Assembly: GCF_008802365.1 (NCBI RefSeq)
Contig: NZ_VZQZ01000002.1
Span: forward strand, 274,363 to 338,362
Direction: 5' to 3'
Origin: Oryzomonas japonica
Lineage (GTDB): Bacteria; Desulfobacterota; Desulfuromonadia; Geobacterales; Pseudopelobacteraceae
Length of the DNA: 64,000 bases
Part shown: piece after piece, positions 1-10,572 of the stretch
How the letters are laid out: each line of letters begins with the position of its first letter
How positions within the stretch are numbered: the stretch's first letter is position 1
Notes under the pieces: model-generated
Database searches by the model: none
What the model saw: only the letters and a program-made list of their open reading frames with translations
What the model was told of the DNA's origin: nothing
Position numbers and translations under genes: made by a program

Positions 1-628
1 TTTCGTACTCGTAATCCAGGCAGCAGAGCAGACGACCGCATTGCCCCGATATTTTGCTGGGGTTCAGGGCCAGGTTCTGCTCCTTGGCCATCTTGACCGA
101 CACCGGCTGAAACTCGCGCAGGAATGAACAGCAGCACAGCTCCCGGCCGCAGATGCCGATCCCGCCGATCATCTTGGATTCGTCGCGCACGCCGATCTGG
201 CGCATCTCGATGCGGGTGTGGAAGGTATGGGCCAGGTCTTTGACCAGGTCGCGGAAATCAACCCGACCGTCGGCGGTGAAATAGAACACGGCCTTGCTGC
301 TGTCGAACTGGTATTCGACTCGCACCAGCTTCATCGGCATGGCGCGTTCCATGATCCGTTTGAGGCAGAAGTCAAAGGCGCTTTTTTCCAGCTGACGATT
401 GCGCTCCTGGGTCGCCATGTCGTCCGGCGTGGCCTTGCGCCGGATGGTGACCAGGTTCTCGGGCACCCCCTCGCTGCGTTCGACCGGTCCCCGCAAAACG
501 GTGCCGATTCCCAGGCCCCGTTCGGTCTCCACCACCACCTTGTCGCCGGTGGCGAGATCGAGGTTGCCGGCGTCAAAATCATACAGCTTGCCGGCTGTTG
601 AAAATTGTATGGCTACGATTCGTGGCAA
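1..628 (-). CDS. PSP1 domain protein (RicT/YaaT-like), 3' end cut by window
   Basis: The translated frame begins MPRIVAIQFSTAGKLYDF and continues through a cysteine-rich segment (GICGRELCCCSF, then SGQCGRLLCCLDYE) that is typical of PSP1/RicT (YaaT) proteins. In Bacillus the homologue works in the RicAFT complex that affects RNA processing and development; its role in Geobacter-like bacteria is unclear. I place the start at a TTG (628-626) because AAAGGAG lies five bases upstream (640-634) and no ATG fits. About 209 codons are visible and the C-terminus lies before base 1. It follows holB on the same strand, 72 bases away, so the three genes tmk-holB-PSP1 probably form one transcript, an arrangement common in many bacteria. 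Confidence 0.88.
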   Translation of the reverse strand, partial: MPRIVAIQFSTAGKLYDFDAGNLDLATGDKVVVETERGLGIGTVLRGPVERSEGVPENLVTIRRKATPDDMATQERNRQLEKSAFDFCLKRIMERAMPMKLVRVEYQFDSSKAVFYFTADGRVDFRDLVKDLAHTFHTRIEMRQIGVRDESKMIGGIGICGRELCCCSFLREFQPVSVKMAKEQNLALNPSKISGQCGRLLCCLDYEYE

Positions 629-700
629 AATATCTCCTTTATTCCAAGCGTCCGATGCGAGCGCCGTATAAACCGGCGGCCCGGACCGATTCGTTGTGAT

Positions 701-1675
701 TTAGCACGCTGTGGCGGCAATCCGCATGAAGAGCCGGTCCAGGGCGAGCTTGCTGTTGGCGTTGCGCTGGACCGCCCGCCGGGTTTCCATGCTATCTTCC
801 AGTATCTGCAACGTCCGCTGCAGGGGCCATTTGGCGGCAAAGCCTTCCAGCGCCGGGCGGACCGCCGCGTTGACGATGGCACTGCTGCCGGCTGCCAGGT
901 GGGCGGTGTCCTGCATGAACGAGATGAGCATATCCAGGGTTTCCAAGGTCTCGTCCCGGCTGGTGCCCAATTCCTCGGAAGCGTCGAAAATAGTGGCGAT
1001 CCTGTTCCGGTCAAGAGCTGAAAGGCGCGCCAACAGGGTATCCTTGCGGTTACTAAGGGTGTCGTTGTCCAACTCCTGAGCACGCTGGATACTCCCACCG
1101 GACATGGGGGCCAGCAGTTCGGCCGTCTCGGGAGCCATGCCGTGTTGTTCCAGCAGCAGCCGGACGTTCTCGGTGGACAGGGCCGAGAAACGGATCAACT
1201 GGCAGCGGGAACGGATGGTCGGCAGCAACATGCCGGCGTTCTCGGTCAGCAGGATGATGATGGCATTGCCGGGCGGCTCTTCCAGGGTCTTGAGCAGCGA
1301 ATTGCCGGCTGACGGGTTGAAGCGTTCGGCCGACTCGATGATGCAGGCCTTGCGCGGCGCCTCGTAGGGGCGCATGGACAAGTCGCGCTGCAACTCCCTG
1401 ACCTGCTCGATCTTGATAAACTGGCCGTCCGGTTCGATGTAGTGGATGTCGGCATGGGAGTCGGCGGCCACCTTGCGGCACGAGGCGCAAACGCCGCAGG
1501 CGTCATCCTCCCGCTCCGTGCAGAAAATTGCCTGTACCAGGGCGCGGGCGGTCGTTTTGCGCCCACAGCCGGCCGGCCCCTCGAACAGGTAGGAGTGGGA
1601 GGTCTTTCCGGATCGGAGTGCGCGGCGGAACACCTCCACGACCCGCTCATGTCCTATGATGTCAGCGAACGGCAT
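701..1675 (-). CDS. holB: DNA polymerase III delta' subunit
   Basis: This is a clamp-loader subunit of the replicative polymerase. The 324-residue protein starts MPFADIIGHERVVEVFRRAL and has a Walker A-like loop (GPAGCGRKTT, about residues 34-43). A zinc-binding cysteine group follows (C-TEREDDAC-GVC-ASC, about residues 52-65), then the conserved SAGNSLLKTLEEPP stretch and sensor region of DnaX/HolB ATPases. The length fits HolB (about 320-335). GGAGGAA lies seven bases before the ATG. Its start overlaps the end of tmk by 14 bases, the usual tmk-holB pairing, so translation is probably coupled. Confidence 0.95.
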   Translation of the reverse strand: MPFADIIGHERVVEVFRRALRSGKTSHSYLFEGPAGCGRKTTARALVQAIFCTEREDDACGVCASCRKVAADSHADIHYIEPDGQFIKIEQVRELQRDLSMRPYEAPRKACIIESAERFNPSAGNSLLKTLEEPPGNAIIILLTENAGMLLPTIRSRCQLIRFSALSTENVRLLLEQHGMAPETAELLAPMSGGSIQRAQELDNDTLSNRKDTLLARLSALDRNRIATIFDASEELGTSRDETLETLDMLISFMQDTAHLAAGSSAIVNAAVRPALEGFAAKWPLQRTLQILEDSMETRRAVQRNANSKLALDRLFMRIAATAC

Positions 1676-2318
1676 GGTGCTGTTCCTCCATGCGCGAGAC
1701 CACCTGCCGGGCGATGGTGGCGGCGATCCGCTCGATCGTATCGCTGCCGTTCACGAGCAGGAACCGGTGCGGCTCTCCGGCCGCCAGGGCCAGGTAACCG
1801 TCCCTGACCCGCTGATGAAAGGCCAGGGCCTCCAACTCAAAACGCTCTTCACGGGGGCCGCTGGAGGCATCTATCCTGCGGCGCGCCCGCTCAAGACCCT
1901 GAACCGGTTCGCAATCGATTAGCACGGTCAGGTCCGGCCGTATCCCTCTGCACGCCAGGGCGTTCAGGGTATCGACGGTCGCGCGGTCGATCCCCCTGCC
2001 GTCGCTCTGGTAGGCAATGGTTGCGTCGGTGAACCGGTCGCACAACACCACGCCCCCCTCATCCAAGGCCGGCTTGACGACCTCGCCCACATGCTGGGCC
2101 CGGGCGGCGGCGTAGAGTAGAAGCTCGGCGTGGGGCAGCATGGCGCGGTTATCGGCGTCCAGCAGGATACTGCGAATCTGGTCGGCAATGGCGCAACCGC
2201 CCGGCTCCCGTGTCTGCGTGACCCGCCGGCCGGCTGCCGTCAGGCGTTCGGCCAACAGCTTGATCTGGGTCGTTTTGCCGCACCCCTCGATGCCTTCGAA
2301 TGTTATGAAATAGCCCAC
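1662..2318 (-). CDS. tmk: Thymidylate kinase
   Basis: The enzyme phosphorylates dTMP to dTDP for DNA synthesis. The P-loop EGIEGCGKTTQ lies near the N-terminus, followed by the TREPGG motif, DRFTDATIAYQSDGRG (the DRY/F segment) and a LID-like arginine-rich region (ERARRRID). The length of about 218 residues is normal. An upstream ATG at 2324 would also be in frame (MGVGYFITFEG), but TAAGGG abuts that ATG with no spacing. The GTG at 2318, six bases after AAGGG, is therefore the more likely start (MGYFITFEG). A good promoter lies just upstream (2355-2383) and the gene is divergent from rnc. Confidence 0.95.
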   Translation of the reverse strand: MGYFITFEGIEGCGKTTQIKLLAERLTAAGRRVTQTREPGGCAIADQIRSILLDADNRAMLPHAELLLYAAARAQHVGEVVKPALDEGGVVLCDRFTDATIAYQSDGRGIDRATVDTLNALACRGIRPDLTVLIDCEPVQGLERARRRIDASSGPREERFELEALAFHQRVRDGYLALAAGEPHRFLLVNGSDTIERIAATIARQVVSRMEEQHHAVR

Positions 2319-2354
2319 GCCCATCCCTTAGTGCCAATTATCTGCAAATGCTGA

Positions 2355-2383
2355 ATTATAGGTGAGTTGTCGCGAATTCGCAA
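2355..2383 (-). promoter_or_regulatory. Sigma-70-type promoter for tmk-holB
   Basis: Read on the minus strand, TTGCGA (2383-2378) and a perfect TATAAT (2360-2355) are separated by 17 bases. The expected transcript start is about 25 bases before the tmk start codon. Confidence 0.6.
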
Positions 2384-2437
2384 CTGAATTTCTGCTTATA
2401 TGTGCATAACTGAGCATGTGCGGCGATATGCTTTCTG

Positions 2438-2466
2438 TTGCCAAATTCAGGTCGTATGACTATAGT
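2438..2466 (+). promoter_or_regulatory. Sigma-70-type promoter for rnc
   Basis: TTGCCA (2438-2443) and TATAGT (2461-2466) are 17 bases apart. The rnc start follows 26 bases downstream of the -10 box, with AGGAG at 2476-2480. With the tmk promoter this gives two divergent promoters in a 174-base gap. Confidence 0.55.
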
Positions 2467-2492
2467 TTCCCCGTTAGGAGAACAGCAAAGCG

Positions 2493-3194
2493 ATGATCGA
2501 TTACACCCATCTGGAAGAGCGGCTTGCCTATCTTTTCAAGGATCGCAGCCTGGCGTGCCGCGCCTTGACCCATCCTTCCTGGCAGCATGAGTGCAATGAG
2601 GCGGACGGTGACGATTACCAGCGCCTGGAATTTTTGGGCGATGCCGTGCTGGGCATGTTGCTGGCCGAGATGCTCTATTCCCGTTTTCCCGAATGGCATG
2701 AAGGGGACCTTTCCCGTTCTCGGGCTCATTTGGCAGGGCAGGGGACTCTGGCGGACCTGGCCCGTTCCCTTGAACTTGGTGGTTTTATTCGTCTCGGGCG
2801 TGGCGAGGAGCAAACCTCCGGCCGTAGCAAGGACTCGATCCTATCGGATGTCCTTGAGGCCCTGATCGCCGCAGTCTATCAGGATGGGGGATTGGAAGCT
2901 GCCCGTACCCTGGTGTCGCGTCTGTTCGACAACCTGCTTGCCGCCCCCGACAGCCGGGAGGTCGGGCGGGATGCCAAGAGCGAGTTGCAGGAACTGCTCT
3001 CGGCCAGAAGCCTGCCGCCGCCGGAATACCGGCTGAGCGCAGAGTCCGGCCCTCCCCACGACCGGTTGTTTCATTTTCAGTTGCTGGTGGGGGGGGACGT
3101 GATGGGGGAGGGCGAGGGCAGGTCGAAAAAAACAGCCCAGCAGGCCGCGGCTGCACAGGCGTTGGAACGGCTTTTATCCAATCGGGAACGCTGA
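2493..3194 (+). CDS. rnc: Ribonuclease III
   Basis: This endonuclease cuts double-stranded RNA in rRNA maturation and mRNA turnover. The 233-residue protein has the signature QRLEFLGDAVLGMLLAEMLY (about residues 44-63), carrying the catalytic acidic residues, and a second conserved DVLEALIAAVYQDGG (about 118-132). A C-terminal double-stranded RNA-binding domain begins near DAKSELQELL and ends KKTAQQAAAAQALERLL. The length matches the family. AGGAG lies 12 bases before the ATG, which is rather long. The next gene starts one base after the stop, so rnc heads an operon with a radical SAM protein and a peptidase. Confidence 0.97.
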   Translation: MIDYTHLEERLAYLFKDRSLACRALTHPSWQHECNEADGDDYQRLEFLGDAVLGMLLAEMLYSRFPEWHEGDLSRSRAHLAGQGTLADLARSLELGGFIRLGRGEEQTSGRSKDSILSDVLEALIAAVYQDGGLEAARTLVSRLFDNLLAAPDSREVGRDAKSELQELLSARSLPPPEYRLSAESGPPHDRLFHFQLLVGGDVMGEGEGRSKKTAQQAAAAQALERLLSNRER

Positions 3195-3195
3195 C

Positions 3196-4254
3196 GTGAA
3201 AGCGGTCACGGTTCCCTTCTTCATCAGTCACCAGGGGTGCCCCCACGCGTGTGTATTCTGTGATCAGCGCGTCATTTCCGGCTCCTGCGGCACTCTGCCG
3301 AGCCGGCAGCAGATTAGCGCCACCGTCGATTCCTGGCGGAGTTCCGCCGCCGGCCGCCCCCTGGAGGTGGCCTTTTTCGGCGGCAGTTTTTCCGCCCTGC
3401 CGGAACAGGTGCAGGATGAGCTGTTGGCCCCTGTTCAGTCCTTTCTGGAGAGCGGCGTTGTGCGATCGGTCAGGGTATCCACCCGGCCGGACTGCCTGGA
3501 TGGCGCTACGGTGCGTCGCCTGGCCGACCAGGGGGTTTCTGTCATCGAGATCGGCGTACAGTCCATGGATGACGACGTCCTGGCGCTGAGCGGCCGGGGG
3601 CACGATGCGGCCGCATCCGAGGCTGCTCTGCGCTGCATCAAGGAGCAGGGCCTGGTTGCCGGGGCCCAGTTGATGCCCGGCCTTCCGGGCGACACTCCCG
3701 CCGCTGTGTTCAGGTCGCTGGAACGGGTAATCGCAGCCGGGGCGGATTTTGTGCGGTTCTACCCGGTGGTGGTGCTGGCGGGGACACCGTTGGCCCGGAG
3801 TTATCACGCGGGTGAATACCGTCCCCTGGATTTGGAACAGGGCATTGCACTCTGCAAGCAGCTTCTGCATCGTGCCATGCGTGGCGGGATTGACGTTATC
3901 CGCATCGGCCTCCAGGCGAGCGATGGGTTGAACGGTGCCACGGTACTGGCCGGTTGTTGGCATCCGGCGCTCGGGCAGTTGGTGCGTTCGGAACTGTATT
4001 TTGATCTGGTGCGGCAGCTCGCAGCGACTCTGCCCGACGATGCGCCTTTCAGCTTGACCTGTCATCCTTCGCGAGTCTCGGACGTGATCGGCCAAAAACG
4101 GCGCAACCTGGCGCGCCTGCGGCCATCCGGCATCTCTGTCCGGGTCGTTCCTGATGATGCTCTTTTGCAGGAAGAGGTTATGGTTGAATACTTAGGGCAT
4201 TGCTTTAAAGGTAATATTATAACGGATTTGAATTACAACATCAGCGAGGTATAA
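3196..4254 (+). CDS. Radical SAM protein, Elp3/YhcC-like
   Basis: The N-terminus carries the radical SAM iron-sulfur motif CPHACVFC (CxxxCxxC, about residues 15-22). A glycine-rich SAM-contact motif follows (EVAFFGGSFSAL), then VRVSTRPDCLD and IEIGVQSMDD, as in the Elp3/YhcC/HemN-like group. The 352-residue protein lacks the acetyltransferase domain of full Elp3, so it is better called an Elp3-N-terminal-like or YhcC-type protein of unknown substrate. The start is a GTG at 3196, one base after the rnc stop. An M42 peptidase follows three bases after its stop, giving a tight rnc-radical SAM-peptidase operon. The substrate cannot be inferred from context. Confidence 0.85.
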   Translation: MKAVTVPFFISHQGCPHACVFCDQRVISGSCGTLPSRQQISATVDSWRSSAAGRPLEVAFFGGSFSALPEQVQDELLAPVQSFLESGVVRSVRVSTRPDCLDGATVRRLADQGVSVIEIGVQSMDDDVLALSGRGHDAAASEAALRCIKEQGLVAGAQLMPGLPGDTPAAVFRSLERVIAAGADFVRFYPVVVLAGTPLARSYHAGEYRPLDLEQGIALCKQLLHRAMRGGIDVIRIGLQASDGLNGATVLAGCWHPALGQLVRSELYFDLVRQLAATLPDDAPFSLTCHPSRVSDVIGQKRRNLARLRPSGISVRVVPDDALLQEEVMVEYLGHCFKGNIITDLNYNISEV

Positions 4255-4257
4255 ATC

Positions 4258-5331
4258 ATGCGTAAAGAATCACTGGCATTTCTGGAAAAGCTTCTCGACG
4301 CCCCGAGCCCTTCCGGCTACGAACAGCCGGCCCAGCGGGTCTTTCGCGACTATGTCGCCCCCTACTGCGACGAGTTGACCACCGACGTGATGGGCAATGT
4401 CTTTGCCCGCATCTCCGGCAAGGGTAAGGACCTGCCGCGGGTCATGATCGTGGGGCATACCGACGAGATCGGCCTGCAGGTCAAGTACATCGACGACAAA
4501 GGGTTTCTCTACTTTGCTGCCGTGGGCGGGGTGGACGCCCACTTGACGGCCGGCAAACGGGTCAATGTTCATACCGCGGGCGGCCCTCTGGCGGGCGTGA
4601 TCGGCAAGAAACCGATCCACCTCATGGACGCCAAGGACCGGGAAACCGTGGTAAAACTGGAATCCCAGTACATCGATATCGGCGCCAAGGATAAGAAAGA
4701 GGCCCAGAAGCTGGTGAAGGTCGGTGATGCGGTTACTTTCGAGAGCGCCTTCACCCGTCTGGCGGGTGATCGGGTGTCGTCGCGCGGCTTCGACGACAAG
4801 GCGGGTTGTTTCGTGGTGGCCGAGGTGCTGCGCCTGGTGGCGGCCGGCAAGAAAAAACTGGCCGTGGATCTCTACGGTGTTTCATCCGTCCAGGAGGAGA
4901 TCGGCCTGCGGGGCGGCACCACCAGTTGTTATGCCGTCAACCCGGACGTAGGTATCTGCGTCGAAGTGGATTTTGCCACCGATCAGCCGGATGTGGAAAA
5001 GAAACACAACGGCGAGGTAGCCTTGGGTAAGGGGCCGATTCTGACCCGAGGGGCCAATATCAACCCCCATCTCTTCGACCTGCTCTCCGTAGCAGCCGAT
5101 AAGGAAAAGATCGACGTACAGCACACCGCCAATCCCCGGGCCACCGGCACCGACGCCAACGTCATGCAGATCTCCCGCAGCGGTGTGGCCACGGCCCTGG
5201 TCAAGATTCCGCTTCGTTACATGCACACGCCGGTGGAAACCGTTTCCCTGGGAGATCTTGAAGCTGCCGCCAAGCTGATCGTGGCCACCTTGGAGCGGAT
5301 TGCGTCCCGGGAGGAGTTTATTCCGCGCTGA
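4258..5331 (+). CDS. M42 family aminopeptidase (glutamyl aminopeptidase/FrvX-like)
   Basis: This is a cytosolic dinuclear metallopeptidase of 357 residues. The metal-binding and catalytic residues of the M42 family are all visible: GHTDEIGL (His and Asp), RGFDDKAGC (bridging Asp), SSVQEEIGLRGG (catalytic and metal Glu), EVDFATD (Asp) and MHTPVETVSLGDLE (His). Members are often annotated as endoglucanase M or deblocking aminopeptidase; the enzymes trim N-terminal residues from peptides, often as large oligomers. It has no signal peptide. It is the last gene of the rnc operon; a palindromic repeat (5367-5421) lies downstream. Confidence 0.92.
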   Translation: MRKESLAFLEKLLDAPSPSGYEQPAQRVFRDYVAPYCDELTTDVMGNVFARISGKGKDLPRVMIVGHTDEIGLQVKYIDDKGFLYFAAVGGVDAHLTAGKRVNVHTAGGPLAGVIGKKPIHLMDAKDRETVVKLESQYIDIGAKDKKEAQKLVKVGDAVTFESAFTRLAGDRVSSRGFDDKAGCFVVAEVLRLVAAGKKKLAVDLYGVSSVQEEIGLRGGTTSCYAVNPDVGICVEVDFATDQPDVEKKHNGEVALGKGPILTRGANINPHLFDLLSVAADKEKIDVQHTANPRATGTDANVMQISRSGVATALVKIPLRYMHTPVETVSLGDLEAAAKLIVATLERIASREEFIPR

Positions 5332-5366
5332 AGCGGAAACCCGGGATTGTTGTGAGGGTAAAATAC

Positions 5367-5421
5367 CTGAATCCGTGATGCCTTATGTCGCTCGATCCGT
5401 CATTCGGCATCACGGATTCAG
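5367..5421. repeat. REP-like palindrome, copy 1 (CTGAATCCGTGATGCC family)
   Basis: CTGAATCCGTGATGCC (5367-5382) is matched by its exact reverse complement at 5406-5421, a perfect 16-bp inverted repeat around a 23-base centre. Related elements lie at 14561-14640 and 22731-22916. This copy and the second share the inner CGCTCGATCCG. It sits between the M42 peptidase and guaB and could form a strong hairpin. Confidence 0.8.
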
Positions 5422-5442
5422 AAAATAGCATGTGCGTGATAA

Positions 5443-7077
<1,635 letters not shown>

Positions 7078-7109
7078 GGATAAACCGCAGACATTACTAA
7101 ACGCAATCC

Positions 7110-7189
7110 GCCACAGAGCCCAGAGAGCCAGACGCAGTACTCCCAGGTGAAAACTCCGTGATTCCTCTGAGCCTCTGTGTCTCTGTGGC
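7110..7189. repeat. CCACAGAG palindromic element, copy 1
   Basis: GCCACAGAG (7110-7118) pairs with CTCTGTGGC (7181-7189), and further matches (CCAGAGAG against GCCTCTGTG) extend inward. The element fills the gap between guaB and guaA. Four related copies lie at about 36012, 54613, 56148 and 61230. Confidence 0.75.
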
Positions 7190-7213
7190 AAGGTTTGCAG
7201 AATTCAAGGTAGG

Positions 7214-8773
7214 ATGCAACACATGACCACCGATATCCATAGCCAGAAGATCCTGATTCTTGACTTCGGTTCCCAAGTGACCCAACTCATCGCCCGCCGC
7301 ATCCGCGAACAGAGTGTCTACTGCGAGATCCATCCCTTCAACATGCCCCTGGAAAAGATCAAGTCGTTCGATCCCCAGGGGATTGTGCTCTCCGGTGGGC
7401 CGTGCAGCGTCTATGACGCCGATGCGCCGCTCTCCGATCAGCGGATCTTTGAACTGGGGGTCCCGGTTCTGGGCATCTGTTACGGCATGCAACTCATGAC
7501 CCAGCAGTTGGGTGGCCGGGTGGAACGCTCCGACAAGCGGGAATACGGGCGCTCCCAATTGCAGATCGACGACAATAGTGATCTCTTCAGCGGCTTCAGC
7601 GGCCATGAAGAGGTGTGGATGTCCCACGGCGACCGCATCGAGGAGATGCCCAAGGGCTTCGGCACCATCGCCCACACCGATCATTCGCCGGTTGCGGCCA
7701 TGAAGGATGGGCAGCGCCGTTTCTTCGGAGTGCAGTTTCATCCCGAGGTGGTGCACACACCCCGCGGCGACGAGATGCTGGGCAACTTTATCTTTACGGT
7801 GTGTGGCTGTAAACCGACCTGGACCATGGCCGGCTTCATCGAGACCGAGATCGCGTCGATCAAGGAAAAGGTCGGAACGGGTAAGGTGATCTGCGCCCTG
7901 TCCGGCGGGGTCGATTCTTCGGTCGTGGCGGTACTGATCCACAAGGCCATCGGCGACCAGCTCCACTGCATCTTTGTCAACAATGGTCTGCTGCGCAAGG
8001 GGGAGGCCGAGAAGGTTGTCAACCTCTTTACCAAGCATTTCAAGATTAATCTGGACTATGTGGATGCGTCGGCGCGTTTTCTGGAAAAGCTCGCGGGTGT
8101 CAGCGATCCGGAAAAAAAGCGCAAGATCATCGGCAACGAGTTCATCTACCTGTTCGAGGAAGAGGCTGTCAAGCTGGGACAGGTGGATTACCTGGCCCAG
8201 GGGACACTCTATCCGGACGTGATCGAATCGGTTTCCACCAAGGGACCTTCGGCTGTCATTAAGAGCCACCACAACGTGGGCGGCCTGCCGGAACGCATGA
8301 ATCTGAAGTTGCTGGAACCGGTGCGGGAACTCTTCAAGGATGAGGTCAGACTGCTGGGCAAGGAGTTGGGGATGCCGGACGAGGTGGTCCACCGTCAACC
8401 GTTCCCCGGGCCGGGGCTCGCCATCCGCTGCATCGGCGAGTTGACCGCGGAAAAGCTGGAAATCCTGCGCGAGGCGGACGCCATCGTGCTGGAAGAAATT
8501 CGCAAGGCCGGTCTGTACCGGGAGATCTGGCAATCCTTTGCCGTACTCCTGCCGGTGCGGACAGTGGGGGTCATGGGCGACGCCCGAACCTATGATTTTA
8601 CCGTGGCGCTCCGGGCGGTCAATTCCCTGGACGGCATGACCGCCGATTGGGTCAAACTGCCCTACGAACTTCTGGGCACCATTTCTTCACGCATCATCAA
8701 CGAGGTCAAAGGGGTCAACCGGGTGGTGTACGACATCAGCCAGAAGCCGCCTGCAACCATCGAGTGGGAGTAG
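7214..8773 (+). CDS. guaA: GMP synthase (glutamine-hydrolysing)
   Basis: The enzyme aminates XMP to GMP using glutamine and ATP. The N-terminal class I glutamine amidotransferase domain contains the nucleophile motif GICYGMQLM (about residues 82-90) and the His-Glu partner [12 protein letters not shown]. The ATP pyrophosphatase domain begins at the PP-loop SGGVDSSVV. The C-terminal dimerisation part ends IEWE, as usual. At 519 residues it has full family length. Two ATG starts are possible: 7214, with AAGG four bases before it, and 7223 (MTTDIHSQK), with AGG nine bases before it. I cannot decide between them. Confidence 0.98.
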   Translation: MQHMTTDIHSQKILILDFGSQVTQLIARRIREQSVYCEIHPFNMPLEKIKSFDPQGIVLSGGPCSVYDADAPLSDQRIFELGVPVLGICYGMQLMTQQLGGRVERSDKREYGRSQLQIDDNSDLFSGFSGHEEVWMSHGDRIEEMPKGFGTIAHTDHSPVAAMKDGQRRFFGVQFHPEVVHTPRGDEMLGNFIFTVCGCKPTWTMAGFIETEIASIKEKVGTGKVICALSGGVDSSVVAVLIHKAIGDQLHCIFVNNGLLRKGEAEKVVNLFTKHFKINLDYVDASARFLEKLAGVSDPEKKRKIIGNEFIYLFEEEAVKLGQVDYLAQGTLYPDVIESVSTKGPSAVIKSHHNVGGLPERMNLKLLEPVRELFKDEVRLLGKELGMPDEVVHRQPFPGPGLAIRCIGELTAEKLEILREADAIVLEEIRKAGLYREIWQSFAVLLPVRTVGVMGDARTYDFTVALRAVNSLDGMTADWVKLPYELLGTISSRIINEVKGVNRVVYDISQKPPATIEWE

Positions 8774-8826
8774 ATGCTGCCGAGCACCTGTCAATAACGC
8801 ATTACGACAAGCTGGAGGTAACTGAT

Positions 8827-9324
8827 TTGTCCGGAATATCCTTTGAAGAAATTATGTTTACCATCATGTCCGCCACCCAGGATACCTTCAAGAGTTACAT
8901 GAATATCGACCTGCTGGCCGGCAAGGTCGAAAAGAAGGTGGGTGCGGTGGATTCGGATGTGACCGGCATCGTGGGCGTGGCCGGGGACCGGGTCGGCTAC
9001 ATCATCTTTGCCACCGACAAGAAAACGGCCCAGTGCGTTGCCAAAGAGTTACTGATGGTGGACGAGGCCGACGACGAGTGCATCCGCGATGCGGTCGGCG
9101 AACTGGCAAACAACATTGCCGGCGTGTTCAAGACAAAATACCACGAGCAGTACGGCAGCGTGGCCCTGGGACTGCCGCTGGTAGTTTCCGGCCAGTTGCG
9201 CGCCATTTCCGAACCGCCCGACCCCGATGAGGGCACCAGTATCAACGTGCAGTGCAAGGGTGTGACGATTCCCTTCACCACGGCCAACGGCGCCATCAAC
9301 ATCAAAGTCATGGTGTATATGTAG
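8827..9324 (+). CDS. cheX: Chemotaxis protein CheX (CheY-P phosphatase family)
   Basis: The 165-residue protein starts (M)SGISFEEIMFTIM. It contains DAVGELANNIAG, which fits the D-x3-E-x2-N signature of CheC/CheX/FliY phosphatases that dephosphorylate CheY-P. The length matches CheX (about 155-165). The start is a TTG at 8827, chosen because GGAGG (8814-8818) lies eight bases upstream; the in-frame extension further back overlaps guaA and is unlikely. No che or fli genes are nearby. It sits between guaA and a deacetylase lipoprotein, so its response-regulator partner must be encoded elsewhere. Confidence 0.82.
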   Translation: MSGISFEEIMFTIMSATQDTFKSYMNIDLLAGKVEKKVGAVDSDVTGIVGVAGDRVGYIIFATDKKTAQCVAKELLMVDEADDECIRDAVGELANNIAGVFKTKYHEQYGSVALGLPLVVSGQLRAISEPPDPDEGTSINVQCKGVTIPFTTANGAINIKVMVYM

Positions 9325-9327
9325 CTT

Positions 9328-10572
9328 GTGACAGCGTCTCTGTCCATGCGGTTCGCTTTGGGATGCTGTCTGGCGGCGCTTCTTCTGGCGCTCTCTGGCT
9401 GTGCCGCCGCAGTCCCCCACTGGCGGAGCGACGCCTATGCCAGCTTCAACGCGGCCCTTGCTGCGGCCGCCGATTCCCCGGAGCCCGAAGAAACCGATAC
9501 GTTGCGCCGCACCCTTGAACTTGCCGATCGGTATTACAAGAGCGGTATGGTCGAGGAAGCCGACGGCCTGTACCGACTTGCCGGCCTGAAGAGCCGCCTG
9601 TTGTCCCGCACCCTCCTTGCCGCCCAACTGCGCCGGGGGGCCGGCGTGGATGTGGACCCGGATGGCAGCGGTCGGCACGGAGCGGACGTGGACGTGGCTG
9701 ACGAGATCGTTTCTTTGAACGATGCCGTAGCGGACGAACAGCGCCGTGACGACCCTGTCGGAGCTTCCCCTGCGGCACTAGCAGGACAACCGGGTCAGGC
9801 CGTTCAAGGGGCGGATTCAAGGATAACTCCCCTCCCGCAATCCCATGATGAATCGTTCCCCGGCGTCAAGCCATTCGCCGCTGCACTACCCCTCAACGTC
9901 ACGCCCAAGGCCAGGATACCATCTCCGGCACGCCCACGAACCGATCCGGGGCGCAGCATCATCTACCTTACCTTCGACGACGGCCCGTCGCGCCTGACGG
10001 TGCCGATTGCTACCTACCTGAAATCCCAAGGCATACGGGCTACGTTCTTTGTGCTCGGGTGCAATGTCAAGGGGCATGAAAAGGCCGTTACCTCGCTGGT
10101 CGCCATGGGGCACCGGGTTGCCAGCCATACGTTTTCCCATAACCTGCATAAGCTCAAGGCTTCCTTTGCCCGGAATACCAACGAAATCGGCCGGACAGCC
10201 TCCCTGATCGACCGTCTGGGCGGCGATGGCCGCATGGTGAGAATCCCCTACGGCGCTTCGGGCAGAAAGCTTGTGTCCCAGGTGGCCGCCGAAGGCGCCC
10301 AGATCTTTACTTGGGATATCGACAGTTACGATTCCACTAAAAGAGGAGCCCACAACCGCCGCCTTATAGAGAAAGCGGTGCTGGGGCAACTGGCCAAAAA
10401 TCAACGCAGGCATGCCATTGTGCTCTTTCATGACGGTTCCGGCCATGATGCAACCCTTGCTGCCCTGAAGGACTTGATACCCATCCTCAAGGAGCGGGGG
10501 TATGGTTTCGGGCTTCTTTCCCACAACGAAAAGCTGGCGAGCGTATCCACTCCGGGAGGTGCGGTACCATGA
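9328..10572 (+). CDS. Polysaccharide deacetylase (NodB-type) lipoprotein
   Basis: A signal peptide with a lipobox (MRFALGCCLAALLLALSGC) predicts a lipoprotein anchored through Cys. The first about 190 residues have no recognisable domain and include an Asp/Val/Ala-rich linker. The C-terminal half is a NodB domain. It has TFDDGPS (catalytic Asp and metal Asp), SHTFSHNLH (metal His), RIPYGASGRK (motif 3), FTWDIDSYD (motif 4) and IVLFHDG (motif 5 His). It probably removes acetyl groups from peptidoglycan or another envelope polysaccharide. The start is a GTG at 9328, three bases after cheX; an ATG at 9346 would give the same signal peptide. It overlaps the next gene by ATGA. Confidence 0.87.
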   Translation: MTASLSMRFALGCCLAALLLALSGCAAAVPHWRSDAYASFNAALAAAADSPEPEETDTLRRTLELADRYYKSGMVEEADGLYRLAGLKSRLLSRTLLAAQLRRGAGVDVDPDGSGRHGADVDVADEIVSLNDAVADEQRRDDPVGASPAALAGQPGQAVQGADSRITPLPQSHDESFPGVKPFAAALPLNVTPKARIPSPARPRTDPGRSIIYLTFDDGPSRLTVPIATYLKSQGIRATFFVLGCNVKGHEKAVTSLVAMGHRVASHTFSHNLHKLKASFARNTNEIGRTASLIDRLGGDGRMVRIPYGASGRKLVSQVAAEGAQIFTWDIDSYDSTKRGAHNRRLIEKAVLGQLAKNQRRHAIVLFHDGSGHDATLAALKDLIPILKERGYGFGLLSHNEKLASVSTPGGAVP

